Below are positions 23,201 through 34,276 of a DNA stretch of 64,000 nucleotides, piece after piece. Below the pieces are notes generated by a model, which did no database searches, had not been told where the DNA came from, and saw only the letters and a program-made list of their open reading frames with translations. Source of the stretch: Apium graveolens (lineage: Eukaryota; Streptophyta; Magnoliopsida; Apiales; Apiaceae). The translations under genes and the position numbers were made by a program. The stretch's first letter is position 1, and each line of letters opens with the position of its first letter. The stretch is from assembly GCF_009905375.1 (NCBI RefSeq), contig NW_027418124.1:59963-123962 (forward strand), given 5' to 3'.

Positions 23201-24552
23201 GTTTCTACTTGGGGAAAGTGGAGACGAGCTTTACGTTTCAGAGTCATGGATTTTCATCTGAACTAGGAGTGGTGTAAGTGGTCGAGTGGCGCCGGCCCAG
23301 CCTTATTATATTGGCCCAATTGGCCTGGAAGTTCCGCTAAGACGGTCCATTCCTTAGGAGTCCAGTGTTCGGTTGACAAGTAAATCCGACAGGTTCTCCT
23401 CTACATGTAGAAAATGGGGGGTTGCACTACTGTGACTGATCATCGTGAGTGGTCTTCCTGGCGCAGCAAACTCCCATAATGAGTTCATCATCCAGTTGGA
23501 TATTTCTGCAACACTACCCAAAGCACTTCGATAGAAAGGCTACGACTGGGCGATTGCTGAGTGTTGGCAGGGTCGAGTTTTCAAAATGATGTTTCAATCA
23601 AATGAAGTATCTCGTAACTTCGTTTCTTTTGAATGATGTTTCAAAGATTGATTCTATACAAGTTATGCCTTGTAGTCTCATCTATGTGATGAACTTTTGA
23701 AACTAATTATAACTTGAACGGTGGTAGTTCAAGTAGTATTCGGAAAAGATATAAGTATATTGGAGTATCTTGTAACTTCATCTTTTAAACTTATATCTAG
23801 TAAATGATTACCTTGTGCATGTCAAAGATTTTCAGAAAAATGTTGAGACAAGGTTAGATATATGAGATCACCTTGCAACGATATTTTTATACAGTTATAA
23901 ACTGGAACTCTGTGGATGTTATACATGTCAGAGGATTTCAAATATTGTGAAAAGTATATATATATATATGTATATATATACTGAATATTTTACGACTTGG
24001 TCGCGTTAAGATATCAGCTTGGTTTATTTCTTTTGACCAAGACTTTCATGAGTACTATGAGAATGCTCATATATTGTTAATCATTATACATATTATTTTG
24101 GTGGGCTTGTTGTTCACCCTTGCTTTCTTCTTTCATCACACAACAACAGATAGAAAAGATGAACAGGACCAAGCTTCCAATTCGCAAGCAGTTAGGAAAC
24201 GTTCCGCAGTTTTCTGGAAGCGTTGATGTCGCCATAACGGAGGTAGGAACTACCAATAGGCTAGGATTTCAACTATTGATGAACCAGACTTATGTATATT
24301 ATGAATTATAATAATGGAAAAGAATATGTAAATTATTCAGAAAACCTTTTGAGGTGAAATGGTTTATAATTGTGGAGTAAAATGACTTGTGTTATTTTTG
24401 GTATTCATCTCTGAGACTATAACTTGTGGTGTGTGTGTATATTATGGGGTCATAGTACACAGCAGTTGGTTGATTGTTAAGGTTAAGTATTATTAAGGGA
24501 AATAGAACTCGTGACAACCCGAATCCCCGACCCCGGATTTGGGGGTGTTACA
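20292..24552 (+). repeat. Gypsy-A 3' LTR
   Basis: Starts TGTAATAACCCC after the purine tract and ends GGGTGTTACA before the right copy of ATTTT. It matches the 5' LTR almost base for base; a sampled stretch of about 240 bases shows six differences, while the first 75 bases show about four. The AT-rich tandem array is at 22451-22613. Confidence 0.95.
22451..22613. repeat. AT-rich tandem array in gypsy-A 3' LTR, about 3 units
   Basis: Same units as in the 5' LTR (TTAATGAATATTATTTTGAA, then ATTCATTCGAGGAC and ATGACTCC), with a two-base loss in the first unit's CATATGACTCC. Confidence 0.85.
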
Positions 24553-24557
24553 ATTTT

Positions 24558-25796
24558 CCTCTTCCAAAGCCTGATGAAGACAAGATTTTAGGTGGTAATA
24601 TCATAAAGCACAAGGAGACCAAGGATGTGGTTGAAAGAATGAACATGGCTATTATCTTCAAAGAGGGAAAGAGTATCTGTATGATACAAGGACATCCCAA
24701 ATTCTCAATAGCCAAGAGGGAAGAAACCAGAAGGTTGAAGGAAGAAGCTGAAAAGCTAAAGGATGACAAAAGAACACAAGCAAAGCTTGAAAAACAGCTA
24801 AAGTCAAGTCAAGCTGAAGAAAAGAAAGAAATTGAAGACAAGGGTGAAGATGTAGGTATGGGGGACATGTTTAGTGATGATGTGGAAGAAAGAAGTGAGG
24901 AAAGAAAGGAATGGCAGAAAGGGAACAAAAAGAAGTTCAATGCAAAAAGGAAGACTGTAGATGAAACTAAAGAAACCCAATCAAAATCCAAACCACTACC
25001 TTCTATTCCTGAACCCATTGTGCCTGACCCCTTCATAAACATCCATGGTGAAACAATCACTCCTAAGGAGGAACTAATTGATTGGGACACCATTAAATTG
25101 CCCACCTTCTTAACCACTTCTCCACCATCGAAGAAACAGAAAAGAAAAATCAAATCAACACCTCCCCTAACCTCAATCAAATTCACTCAGAAACTCAAGC
25201 CTAAACCACAAGCCTCAAAGGATGACTATGTTCACATTTGTGACATAAAGGAATTTACAGACATTGAACTCTATCTGGATGAGCTGGAAGAAATAAGGGG
25301 AATAGATGCCTACAGACAGCTTCCAGAAAGACTAGTGTTTAAATATAAAGAAAGTGGGGAAAGGACTTGGCCTCTTTACAGAATTCTGGATGAAGGCTAT
25401 TCTACCTTGATTAGAGTCTACTCAGCTATCAAAAGGGATTCTGGCTTTACCAGAACTGCCAAAATTGAGATTCTCAACAAGATTGCCAGCATAAGGAAAA
25501 CTTGGTGGGAGTCCAATGCCTTGCCTAGAACATTACTCATCCCAGAGCATGGAGTTACATTTCATAAATCACCTCATTGGTTGATGGAGTTCAGAGACAA
25601 TAAAGGAGTCAGAAGATTTTTCAGACTTGAAGATCAGCTCAAGATTGCCAGAAATGAAACTCTCAAGGATATGCAATCTAAGTTGGACATCAATGAAGAA
25701 GATGAAGCTGAATTCTACAGACAACTCCAATTCCAAATAGAGGAGAATGACAGGAGGCTAGGGAAGAAAACAAGGGATCAAAGGAAAAGGAATTAA
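24558..25796 (+). pseudogene. SIRE-1 ORF3, C-terminal part, open frame
   Basis: Continues ORF3 after gypsy-A and is open for about 412 codons to a TAA stop. The first residues after the junction are LPKPDEDK. A charged coiled-coil-like region follows (REETRRLKEEAEKL), then an acidic and lysine-rich stretch, and a conserved C-terminal domain with CDIKEFTDIELYLDEL and LPERLVFKYK. SIRE-2 has the same domain at 58230-58500 with CDIKEF and LPERLVFKYK unchanged. No membrane segment is seen. The frame that appears to start at 24474 takes its first 26 codons from the gypsy-A LTR and is not a start. Function unknown; with the first part the gene was about 1,500 codons. Confidence 0.8.
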
Positions 25797-25970
25797 TCTG
25801 CTCAGGCTAAAGGAGCACCCTTGGAAACAATGTAATTCTTCAATTCTATCTCAGTATATACACTTTTGCAACACTTTTGAATTTCTACTTTATTTCAGTT
25901 CATATGTTTATTAAGTGTTTTGTTATCATCAAGTTAAACCCAAATTTGTGCCTACAGTTTTAGTAGACAT
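25797..25970 (+). other. SIRE-1 3' untranslated stretch before the polypurine tract
   Basis: Short non-coding spacer between the ORF3 stop and the polypurine tract. SIRE-2 has a similar spacer, with TGTTTTGTTATCATCAAGT and a TTCCAGTAGACATAAAT-like end kept in both. No motif copies are present here. Confidence 0.6.
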
Positions 25971-25984
25971 AAATAGGGGGAGAT
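25971..25984 (+). promoter_or_regulatory. SIRE-1 polypurine tract
   Basis: AAATAGGGGGAGAT directly precedes the 3' LTR. The GGGGGAGAT core is the same in SIRE-2 and, on the minus strand, in SIRE-3. Confidence 0.9.
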
Positions 25985-26057
25985 TGTTAGGAATATGTGT
26001 ATTAGTTTGATGATAAGTTCAACAAAACACTTAAGTAGAAATCTGGTGTTTGTAGCC

Positions 26058-26437
26058 TCAACGGATAAGACCATTCTGGCTATCCGTTGAAGGAGTAGCT
26101 TTACTTAGAAATAAGTTTAGTATTGTAGCACATTTCATTCTCTGTATTTAAGTTGTAATTCTTAGATGTTGTGAGAAATTATAAGTCATGTTGACTACTA
26201 GTGGATATGCAAATAGGAGGGCTAATTGTAAATATTTCATGCCATGTAATTTTGTATAAGTGAAGAAGTATCAACTGATAGTAAAGGCCTTCAACGGATG
26301 AGAAACAAAGCTTCAACGGATGTCTCTAAAGCTTCAACGGATAACATCCATCAACGGATGAGTGAATCAACGGATAAAAGCTTCAACTGCTAATGCGTCA
26401 ACGGATAAAGCCATCAACGGATAAAAGCTTCAACGAA
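26058..26437. repeat. LTR array of TCAACGGAT motifs (about ten)
   Basis: Copies start at 26058, 26082 (reverse), 26291, 26313, 26334, 26351, 26367, 26398 and 26414, plus a one-base variant at 26429. Most are forward and spaced 15-31 bases apart, upstream of the LTR TATA box. Confidence 0.9.
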
Positions 26438-26685
26438 TGCTAAGTTCAATAGCAGTTGATAGTGACAATTCATAAGCTGACAGAGGCACATGGGTTGACA
26501 GAGACAAACTGGAATGTGGCAGCCTCTAGGAGGAATCAAGAAAAAGCAGCATTTCCATTCTGGTGCAAACAAGGAAGTATTCAAAGATTCACAGCTAAAC
26601 CTAAATTGCATTGGATAGAGAAATGAAAAAAAAACATGTGAAGAATCTTTTAATTGTATTCTACAGTTTTGTCTTCACTTGTAAA

Positions 26686-26706
26686 CTTGGTGTTATATAA
26701 ACCAAG
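26686..26706 (+). promoter_or_regulatory. SIRE-1 LTR TATA box inside a short inverted repeat
   Basis: CTTGGT and ACCAAG arms enclose GTTATATAA. SIRE-2 has the same arrangement in both LTRs. Likely core promoter of the genomic transcript. Confidence 0.65.
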
Positions 26707-27056
26707 TAGTAGCTAGTAATTAGATGGTGAATTTTCCAGAGCTGTTTAGAAAAATCCAAAGAGAAAATCATCTAGTTTGTACTAGGACGCAGCTGTGATC
26801 AATTCTTTGATTCACAGATTTTCTGAAATAACACATCTCTGGTGGAACAACATATCCACCAGAAAAGTTTTTAAGTTCTTTGTGTTCTTTACATTTGTGC
26901 TTGAATATATATCTGTCTGTATTAGCTTAAAGCAATTCACACACATTTGTTCATCAAAACACTTAGTCTTAGAAACTGCTCAAAACTTGAAAAAGTTTTG
27001 AGATTTACATTCAACCCCCTTCTGTAAATCTCATTGTTAGTCCATTGTGAATAACA

Positions 27057-29075
27057 ATGATCTCTGTTTTCAAAGCTTGAGTAACCAAAACTGAAGGTCT
27101 CGTAGTGTTCTATCAGTTTCTTCAAGTTTCAGAACTGCTAAAAATCAAGGTTTATTTTCTATATTTTTATTCATTTGTGAATTATTTTGATTAAAAATAT
27201 GAATTTTTGTTCGGATGATTGTTTGAATGATTTGATGATTGCATGTTGTAGATCTTGTTTTCCTGATGATTTTGATATATTATATGACTGATTTGGAGTT
27301 CAATAACATGTTCAAAATTGAGTTTGATTTTCGAATTTTGAAATTAGGGTTTATAACCCGTATGAATGTTCTTAATTGAAATTTAGGGCTTTTTGATTTA
27401 GGGGTTATTAGCTGTTGATATATAGTGGGTTGTGTTCCTTATGAAATTTGCAATCGATTGTATATAGCTCGTTAACAGAGGATTCAGTGAATCGAAGGGA
27501 GTTGTATTTTTAAAGTTACGTCGAGTTCGCCGGAAACCGGCGAACTTCTCGGCCAAATTCCGGCCAACTCAGGGATGGGTTTGTGTGATTTGATGGCATG
27601 GTTATGTTCCTGGTATTGTGTAGTTATGATCTGGAGGTGTTGGTGGGGTGAGGACGCCGAAATCGTCTTCTTCGGCGAGACAGAACGTTTTCCGGCGACC
27701 CCCTGCAAAATTACAATTTGGTACCTTAACTATTGGGGACGATGCAGATTAGTCCCTGAGGTTTCCAGAAGTTTCAAAATTAGGATTCCTATTTTAAAAA
27801 TGTTTAAAAATCATATTTTCTATTTATTTTAATTATAAAAATTCGTTTTTAATTTCTGAAAATTCCAAAAATTATTATTTTAATTCCAAAAATTATTTTT
27901 AATTCAAAAATAAATCTGAATTAATTAGTTAATTAGTTTTAGTTAATAATTAATTGATTAATTGGTCAATTAATTCAAAAATTAATTGATTAATTGATTT
28001 AATTAATTATTAATTGATTTTAATTAATTATTTAATTAGATTTAATTATTTAAAAATGATTTAAAAATTCCGAAAAATAGTTTCGAGCTTTAAAACATTA
28101 TTTTAAATTATTTTCAAGGCTCGATAATTATTATAAAATTATTTTGAAGCCAGATTTGGCCAACCAAACCCTGTTTATTACCCTAAACTTGATCCAACGG
28201 CCCGTTTTAATTTCGAAAAATGTTTTAAAAATAATTTTAAATACCCGAAAGCCTGTTTATAACCCGAGACTCCTTTATAAATGATATATCATTGACTGTT
28301 TGACGTGTTATGTGCTATATGTGACTTGTTGGTTGACTGCCGGTCTATATGTTCGATGTTTACTTGTTTATAACATAACTTTCAATCCGTTAATCGGATT
28401 TGTGTAAGACGAAGGGTAGATAGAAGTGTGTATCGAATATAATCGTATAAGTTGAGTATTGATAGATGCTTATGATATATGAGCAGAAGAGGCACGGCGT
28501 AGGAAAGGGAAACAGATAGTCGAGGTGTAGACGGTTGTGATTGGAAGTTAGCGCAGTATAGCAAGCTAGTACCAGGCAAGTGTTCTGAACTTTCTCGAGA
28601 TATATTGTAGTTGATTGATAGTCCTGTTTTATATTGCAAGTGCTTTGAAGCACTGAACCCTAAACCCTGATTTTAGTTATTGATCTTGAGTCGTAAACTT
28701 ATTCTTTCTGAAGCATTGATTGTTGTTTACCCAAATACGTACCACCAATATACAATACTACTCCACATATACATACAAACTAAATACCAAACACTGAATC
28801 GATTTACTTACATATTCAAATCACTGTATCTTGTGCTTTGAAATACCAAATCCTTGTAACCCTGAAACATTGATTCTTTTGTTATCCAATTCTTTCATTA
28901 CCTAACAGCCAAGCTTTAAAAATACCATATTGATCCTTGTAAAGATTGAAACCATTTCATTATCAAACATCCCATGTTATTTATGATTATGTTTAATGCT
29001 TTACATTGTTTATCCTGTTATTATGTTAGAATTGGATTGTTTTTATAAAATTGTGGACCAGATTCATGGCACATT
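27057..29075 (+). mobile_element. LTR-D: partial gypsy LTR related to gypsy-B, interrupted by SIRE-1
   Basis: Reads as a diverged reverse complement of the gypsy-B left LTR from about 39400 down to 37575. Shared blocks include TTTGGAGTTCAATAACAT near 27295, GATTTTCGAATT near 27330, the GC-rich CGCCGGAAACCGGCG area, the AATTAATTGATTAATTGA-rich stretch and TTATATTGCAAGTGCTTTGAAG near 28632. The left part was cut off by the SIRE-1 insertion and the right part ends at an inversion. Small frames here, including 27575-27832, are not conserved. Confidence 0.75.
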
Positions 29076-29079
29076 GTTT

Positions 29080-29770
29080 AAGCACGAGATGATTCAAGGA
29101 ATCAAGTTTCTTGTTAAACAATCAATAGATTTGGATATTCATTTTAAGTTTTAAAACCAAGGTTAGGCTGCTGATCAGTCACGCACTAACCCCGAGCAAG
29201 GCACATAGCTTTGCTCTACAAACTGGATCTAAGGCACACATTGGCCTAATTCGACCATGAATCTGGTCTGACCACCAATCTGGTCCACATAAAGAAAACT
29301 ATCCAATTCTAAAGCAGTTCAATATGATAAACAATATAATTCCATAAAACCGGATCATAATCAACAACAATAAAACATTTGTATAAGAGCATGGTGAAAA
29401 TTCATGGGTACCACCAGGGTATGTCAAAGTGTATAAAAGAAATGACCTCCAGCCTGTAGGAGAATCGGGTATTAGATGAACAATGTTTTTACAAGGTTTT
29501 AGTTCTTTGATGTCACAAGGTATGGTTGAATATAAAAGTTTCTGTATGTTTAAACAATTCTATTTCGGTGTTTGGTATATGATGGATATATATTTGTGGA
29601 GTAGTATCGTATTTGTGTGGTTTAGTATCTGGTAAATCAACAAGAAATGGTTCATAAAGAATAAGGCTTATGGCTCAAAGATCAAATGATGTGGTTCAGG
29701 TTCAAGGCTGAAGGATTCAAAGTATTTACAATATAAAACAGAGCTATTTTGAATACTTAACAATATGTTA
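29080..29770 (-). mobile_element. Inverted fragment of a gypsy-B-like LTR
   Basis: Matches the gypsy-B left LTR in its own orientation from about 37355 to 38010, opposite to LTR-D next door. Diagnostic blocks are AAGGTTAGGCTGCTGATCA, CACGCACTAACCCCGAGCA and AAGGCACACATTGGCCTAAT. It ends near 29770, where similarity stops. Diverged and non-coding. Confidence 0.75.
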
Positions 29771-31382
29771 CGAGAAAATTTAGAAATATTTGCGTTATAT
29801 CTCGAAAAAGGTTTAGAAGTACTTTGATATCACATGGTCAAGTCCTTAAATAGATAATAAATGCAAGATCAAGTGAAGAGTGTAAGTATGAAGGAAATCA
29901 AATGTTAATATTCTCAGAGGAATATTCGTCAATTACTCAAGAAGTTAATTAAATAAATTCCTTGGATAATTTTGAAAGAAATTATAGCAGGTCTGAGCCT
30001 GAACAAGATAATCATAAACTTTAAATAGAATTTCATGGATCAAATAAAAGAATTGAACAAGTCCTAATGCGGGGAAAGACAATTCAATTTGTTGGTCATA
30101 TCAGAAGTTCAAGTAAGAGAAATAAAAAGGATTGCCTGATATGACTTATCAAATAAATACAATGATAAACATTTTGGAGGGAGTAGTGTGACGGTGTGTA
30201 GATGCCAAAATAATTCACTTATTATCCTAACCCTTATCATTATCCGTCCGAGGGTGATCCCATCTCTTCATTTTCGTAATTTCATGTTTCAACTAGTGTC
30301 TCCCTCAACATCATTTTAAAGTCGTGTACTAACTTAAATTTCGCAAGTATATCTGTTATTCTAGTGTTTTATCGAGAAGACCTTACTCAGAATTATTCCA
30401 AAAGCATCTGTTAAGCCGATAGGGGCCTTCTACACGCATCCGTTACTAATTACAAGTGGCCAGTTCCTCCTGTGAACATATCAAAGAGATCTCTCAGGGA
30501 TCTCAATGTAGTCCATAAGTTTGGTGGCATGTGTGTGTAAGTGAACATACTGTTACCGAATACATAGTGGTCTACGAGGTTATATACATAGTCTCTGATA
30601 ACTTTTTCATCGAATAATTTCATTCTAGACTCACTGGTTTCTCCTTAGTCCTTATAATAGGTTCTAATATCGAACTATCGCTCGTTACAATCATACACAA
30701 TTTAATTGTAAACATGCCATCAATTCTTAATGTCCTTGATCTCTGGGCTAAACCATCAGGGCCTTATATATTAAGCATACTAACAATATCATGTAGTGTA
30801 CTCATCTTATGATAATATTCTTAAATTAAATTCAAATCTTCCTTAATAGAAATAAAATCCTCAAGGGTATATTGGTCACTCTTTCTAGTGAACTCGTTGT
30901 TCATAGGGTGTTTGATTCTTATAGGTAGAATGATACCTCCAACTAGTTTAGGTCACTCATTCACCTTAACTGTGTAATTATAGTTAGACTTCCCAGTTCT
31001 CACAAGTGATTCCCCCCTCATGGGCAACCTATAAGCAATTATGAGTCATGAGGTTTGTGTTATCCAAATCATCATCTGGTGTTGGTAATATCATCTTTTC
31101 CTCAAATGCCATGGAGACTTAGCTCCGAGTTCTACATCCACATTTTTGCCAAATCATATATAATTCTAATTTTCTTCCTATCATTCTGATAATCTTCAAT
31201 GGTTCTATTAGTCATAGTTTAATACCTCAAATATACACTTACCCTAACCTACTCATTATTGGTGCTACATTTGGTAGTCCAATGATGAACTCTATATGAG
31301 CTCTTACGCAATCTCACATCTAGACAAAACTCCTAACACTCTCATCTCTGAGTACTATAACTTATTGCTCTGATAACATTTC
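29771..31382 (-). mobile_element. Gypsy-C internal region: 5' leader and degenerate gag start
   Basis: On the minus strand, the sequence after the primer-binding site at 31378-31367 resembles the gypsy-A leader: CTCAGAGATGA and a GTTCATCATTGGACTACC block match gypsy-A near 14545 and 14610. There is no open frame above 60 codons and no recognisable pol. From about 30180 leftward I recognise nothing. The internal region seems to have lost most of its coding part through deletion. Confidence 0.55.
31367..31378 (-). promoter_or_regulatory. Gypsy-C primer-binding site (tRNA-iMet, one mismatch)
   Basis: Minus-strand TGTTATCAGAGC, four bases from the LTR end; the gypsy-A site is TGGTATCAGAGC. Confidence 0.8.
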
Positions 31383-33898
31383 TGTAACGCCCCCAAATTC
31401 GGGGTCAGGAATCCGGGTCATCACGCAATCCTTCAACCATATGTAACATGTATTAACTCAACAGTACAATAATTCTATATCACAGACCCCCAATCTCACA
31501 CATACAAACATATAAAAGTTATAGCCTTAGAAACGATGTACAAAATGTAATCTTCTTTTATTACAACTCAAATGTACTACACATGATCTTAATCAATTAT
31601 TCGTAAACTCTACATGAAGTCACAATAATTACTACTAACATCTTATACCTATCGGAATACTCTGGTCCACCTAAGATGAAGCTGCAAAGGATTCTCCCCA
31701 TGATTGCAAGCGACTAGGTCCCACACCGATATACTGGTTATCTGTTGTGTTGTGACATTTCAAAGAAAGCAAGAGTGAGCAATAATGCTCATCCATAATA
31801 ATCAACAGCGTGAAAAGTCTCTTAAAGAAATTATAATAATCAGTATAAGGATACATATTTATTCAAAAGTAGTTTCCTTGTTATACACACCTCTTTTTGA
31901 ATCAATGTCTTTGATTGACTTATTTAGTCTATGAAACCTTTATAATAAACCCAACACCTAGGCTTGGGTTATGGTATTGCATCTCAATTATAGGTGGAAG
32001 AATAGGACATTCACCGGATCCCCCGAGATATGATGATCAGTCGTATAACTGGTAAATATTTATTATTCTCTACATGTAGAAGGATGACTCCCATACATCC
32101 AGTTGTCACCCTTGCCGCATTTGGGCATATTATGTGTGGTCCATACATTCAGGCCTTCCACGTACTTCATATGTTTACATGTAGTACACTAGTAGTCGCT
32201 CCAGTACACAAAGTACTAGAGTCTACCCCTCCTTATCCTTTGAAGAATCCTATCATATCCCAAGAACTCGAACTGTATCGAAGTTCCCCAAGTGTTTTGC
32301 TTGTAGATAGGCACAACTCATCTCATATGTATATATATGTACTTCCGAGAATTTTCGGAGAAAGTACTAAAATAATGTGGGTTAACCGTTGTCAATAGAT
32401 AAATATTTAAGGGGGAGTTTTTTTTGACACTATAGTCAAAATATTTAAAATACGTCGAGATAATATTTTTTGACGATCCGAAAGTATTAAAATGTTTTTC
32501 TGAAACTCAGAAAATATTTTAAAATAGGTTTTATGATTTTTAAATCATATTAAATCATTTAATAAATATTTAATAATATAATAATTATTATTAAACAATT
32601 AAACCTCGAATAATTCTATTTTAAAAGAATATTTGAAATAATATTCCTCAACTGATTTATGTTTAAATAATTAATTTAATCTTTAAGTAAATATTAAATT
32701 ATTAAAATTATTACTAAAGTACTCGTTGAAGAATACTTCTCTTTTAAATGAATATCTGAAATAATATTCATCGTTTAAATAATTAAATATACGTTGAGGG
32801 AATACGATCTTTGGGAATAGTTTTAAATAAATTCTAGGTATTTAATATATCGCAAAAGGACGTCGAGTCCCTTGGAATAAAATAAATACGAACTTTATTC
32901 ATCCAAAACTTCTCCGGAATACTTCCGGGTTTTAAATAATTATACCGACCGACTCTCCGTCTATAATATATAATACCACGCTACACGCTAGCACAAATAT
33001 TCTCAAATATAAACATATCCAGAATATTTCCGGGTTTTTATAAACTTACACTGACCGACTCTCGGTCTAAATATATCATTTCAAATTCGGTATTTTACTA
33101 TACCAAAATCATCATATCTTATAATTCAATATATAACAACTCATAAAACATCGTAAAGCATTCATCATGCATATATAATCGTATTTAGAAATAATCACAT
33201 CACAACAGTTCTTAAAAGGTAGGGTTTGAAAACTTGCCTGGAGTCCAAGATACGTTTTCCGACTTCCTCTCATTCCGGGTTTTCTAATCAACAAAATCAT
33301 ATCTTAATCAATATTCTTAATCCCGTCAACGTCTTATATTTCTAAGTAAGTACAATACTTTACAATTTTTGATATTCGACCGACTCAAAATAACTATCAA
33401 TCCTTGGTCGAAATGGACGGTCAAGGTGGTCTCCTGGAGTTGACTTTACCGAATGTTACTATTACGTGACTCGCACTCTAATATTTTTAATAAATCGAAA
33501 AATTAATATTTTAATACGAAACCACCTTAAGGAGATTTTTGAGGCTTTTTACTATTTATCGTAAAAGTCTCACTTTGATAAAATGAACAAGAAGCTTGAC
33601 AAACAAGGATGAATGGGGACTCAGTTGATGAGACAAGACAAAGGTGAAATGTTTTCGTAAGGAAGCAGCCAACCAAAACTTATAGTGCTTAAGGAAAGAA
33701 GTGGGATGGATTAGATGATGAGAATAAAGATCATGAATATCTTGCTTTTATTGCAATCTCTGAAAATGATTCACCTCACACATCTGAGGTTTCAATTTCT
33801 TGAACCACTACAATATTTTGTTTTCAATATTCAATGCATGATTAAGATCTTAGTGTTTAAATGTTTAACACTCGAGCATGACAGTATCACATATAGAT
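31383..33898 (-). mobile_element. Gypsy-C 5' LTR (Tekay-like), interrupted by gypsy-B
   Basis: Begins TGTAACGCCCCC next to the primer-binding site and follows the same plan as the solo gypsy-A LTR, with GATGATCAGTCGTA and TTCTCTACATGTAGAAG blocks near 32030-32080. Gypsy-B interrupts it after TAGAT at 33894-33898. The continuation at 61254-61299 is only 46 bases long before SIRE-3. The far end of this LTR is not in the window. Short frames such as 32030-32398 are not supported by homology. Confidence 0.7.
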
Positions 33899-34276
33899 TG
33901 TGATGCCCTCCAAACCCGGGTCAGAAGTTTGGGGTTCACAACACACACACACAATATATAAACTTGTTTATGAAAATAATATATGTAATGACCCTACTTA
34001 CCATAACCATGGATCGCAACAGGTTAAATTATGCCCACAAGCCACAACCTTACTTATATTACAACATACCAAATCCCAATTTATTTATCATACAACTGAA
34101 AATAAAAATAGTTTTACAAACTTTCAATTCAAACTAAGGCAAACATCCTCTACTAGATTAATCCATTTCAATCTGGAAACCTAGCTCGCACACTTGTCCG
34201 GGGATCCTCGCTACCACCCTTTTCCTTTTTAACTGGAAAAGAACATAAACAAATTTGCAGGAGTGAGCTAACTAGC

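Larger units (their letters stand above)
10251..24552 (+). mobile_element. Gypsy-A: full-length Tekay/Del-type chromovirus, 14.3 kb, coding region decayed
   Basis: Two 4.26-kb LTRs in direct orientation start TGTAATAACCCC and end GGGGGTGTTACA. They are flanked by ATTTT (10246-10250 and 24553-24557). A tRNA-Met primer-binding site follows the 5' LTR and a purine tract precedes the 3' LTR. Joining the flanks restores the SIRE-1 ORF3 frame. Recognisable internal remnants are an N-terminal gag-like frame, a gag core, RT thumb, integrase C-terminus and a chromodomain. Sampled LTR stretches differ at only about 2-5 percent of positions, yet the pol region has no long open frame. A non-autonomous, trans-mobilised element is the best fit. 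Confidence 0.95.
1258..27056 (+). mobile_element. SIRE-1: Sirevirus-type Ty1/copia element, 5' part outside window, with nested insertions
   Basis: After removing the nested insertions (2179-6351 and 10251-24557), the remaining pieces join in the order RT-RNase H, post-pol gap, ORF3, polypurine tract and 3' LTR. That order and the extra ORF after pol are characteristic of Sireviruses. LTR-X on the left interrupts the RT domain, so gag, protease, integrase and the 5' LTR are not in the window. The 3' LTR ends ...AATAACA and the next five bases, ATGAT, are the expected right target duplication; the left one is out of view. The element is inactive. Confidence 0.85.
25985..27056 (+). repeat. SIRE-1 3' LTR
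   Basis: Starts TGTTAGGAATATG after the polypurine tract and ends GTGAATAACA, with TCAACCCCCTTCTGTAA shortly before the end as in the other SIRE LTRs. Length is 1,072 bp, close to the 1,025 bp of SIRE-2. It holds a motif array and a TATA box. The right end is placed by the CA terminus and by analogy with SIRE-2. Confidence 0.85.

Noticed and set aside
24474..24552. Apparent start of a 440-codon gene at 24474
   Set aside because: This part is the end of the gypsy-A LTR. The real frame is the second half of SIRE-1 ORF3.
27484..27832. Overlapping frames of 74 and 85 codons in a GC-richer patch, possible host exon
   Set aside because: The patch matches the CCGCCGCCG area of the gypsy-B LTR (near 38943), so it is LTR sequence.
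32030..32398. 122-codon frame in gypsy-C LTR
   Set aside because: Lies within an LTR, has no homologous frame in the related solo LTR and no recognisable domain.
33939..33953. Short (AC)n run near the gypsy-B LTR end
   Set aside because: Also present at 46045-46057 in the sister LTR; too short to call as a separate microsatellite feature.
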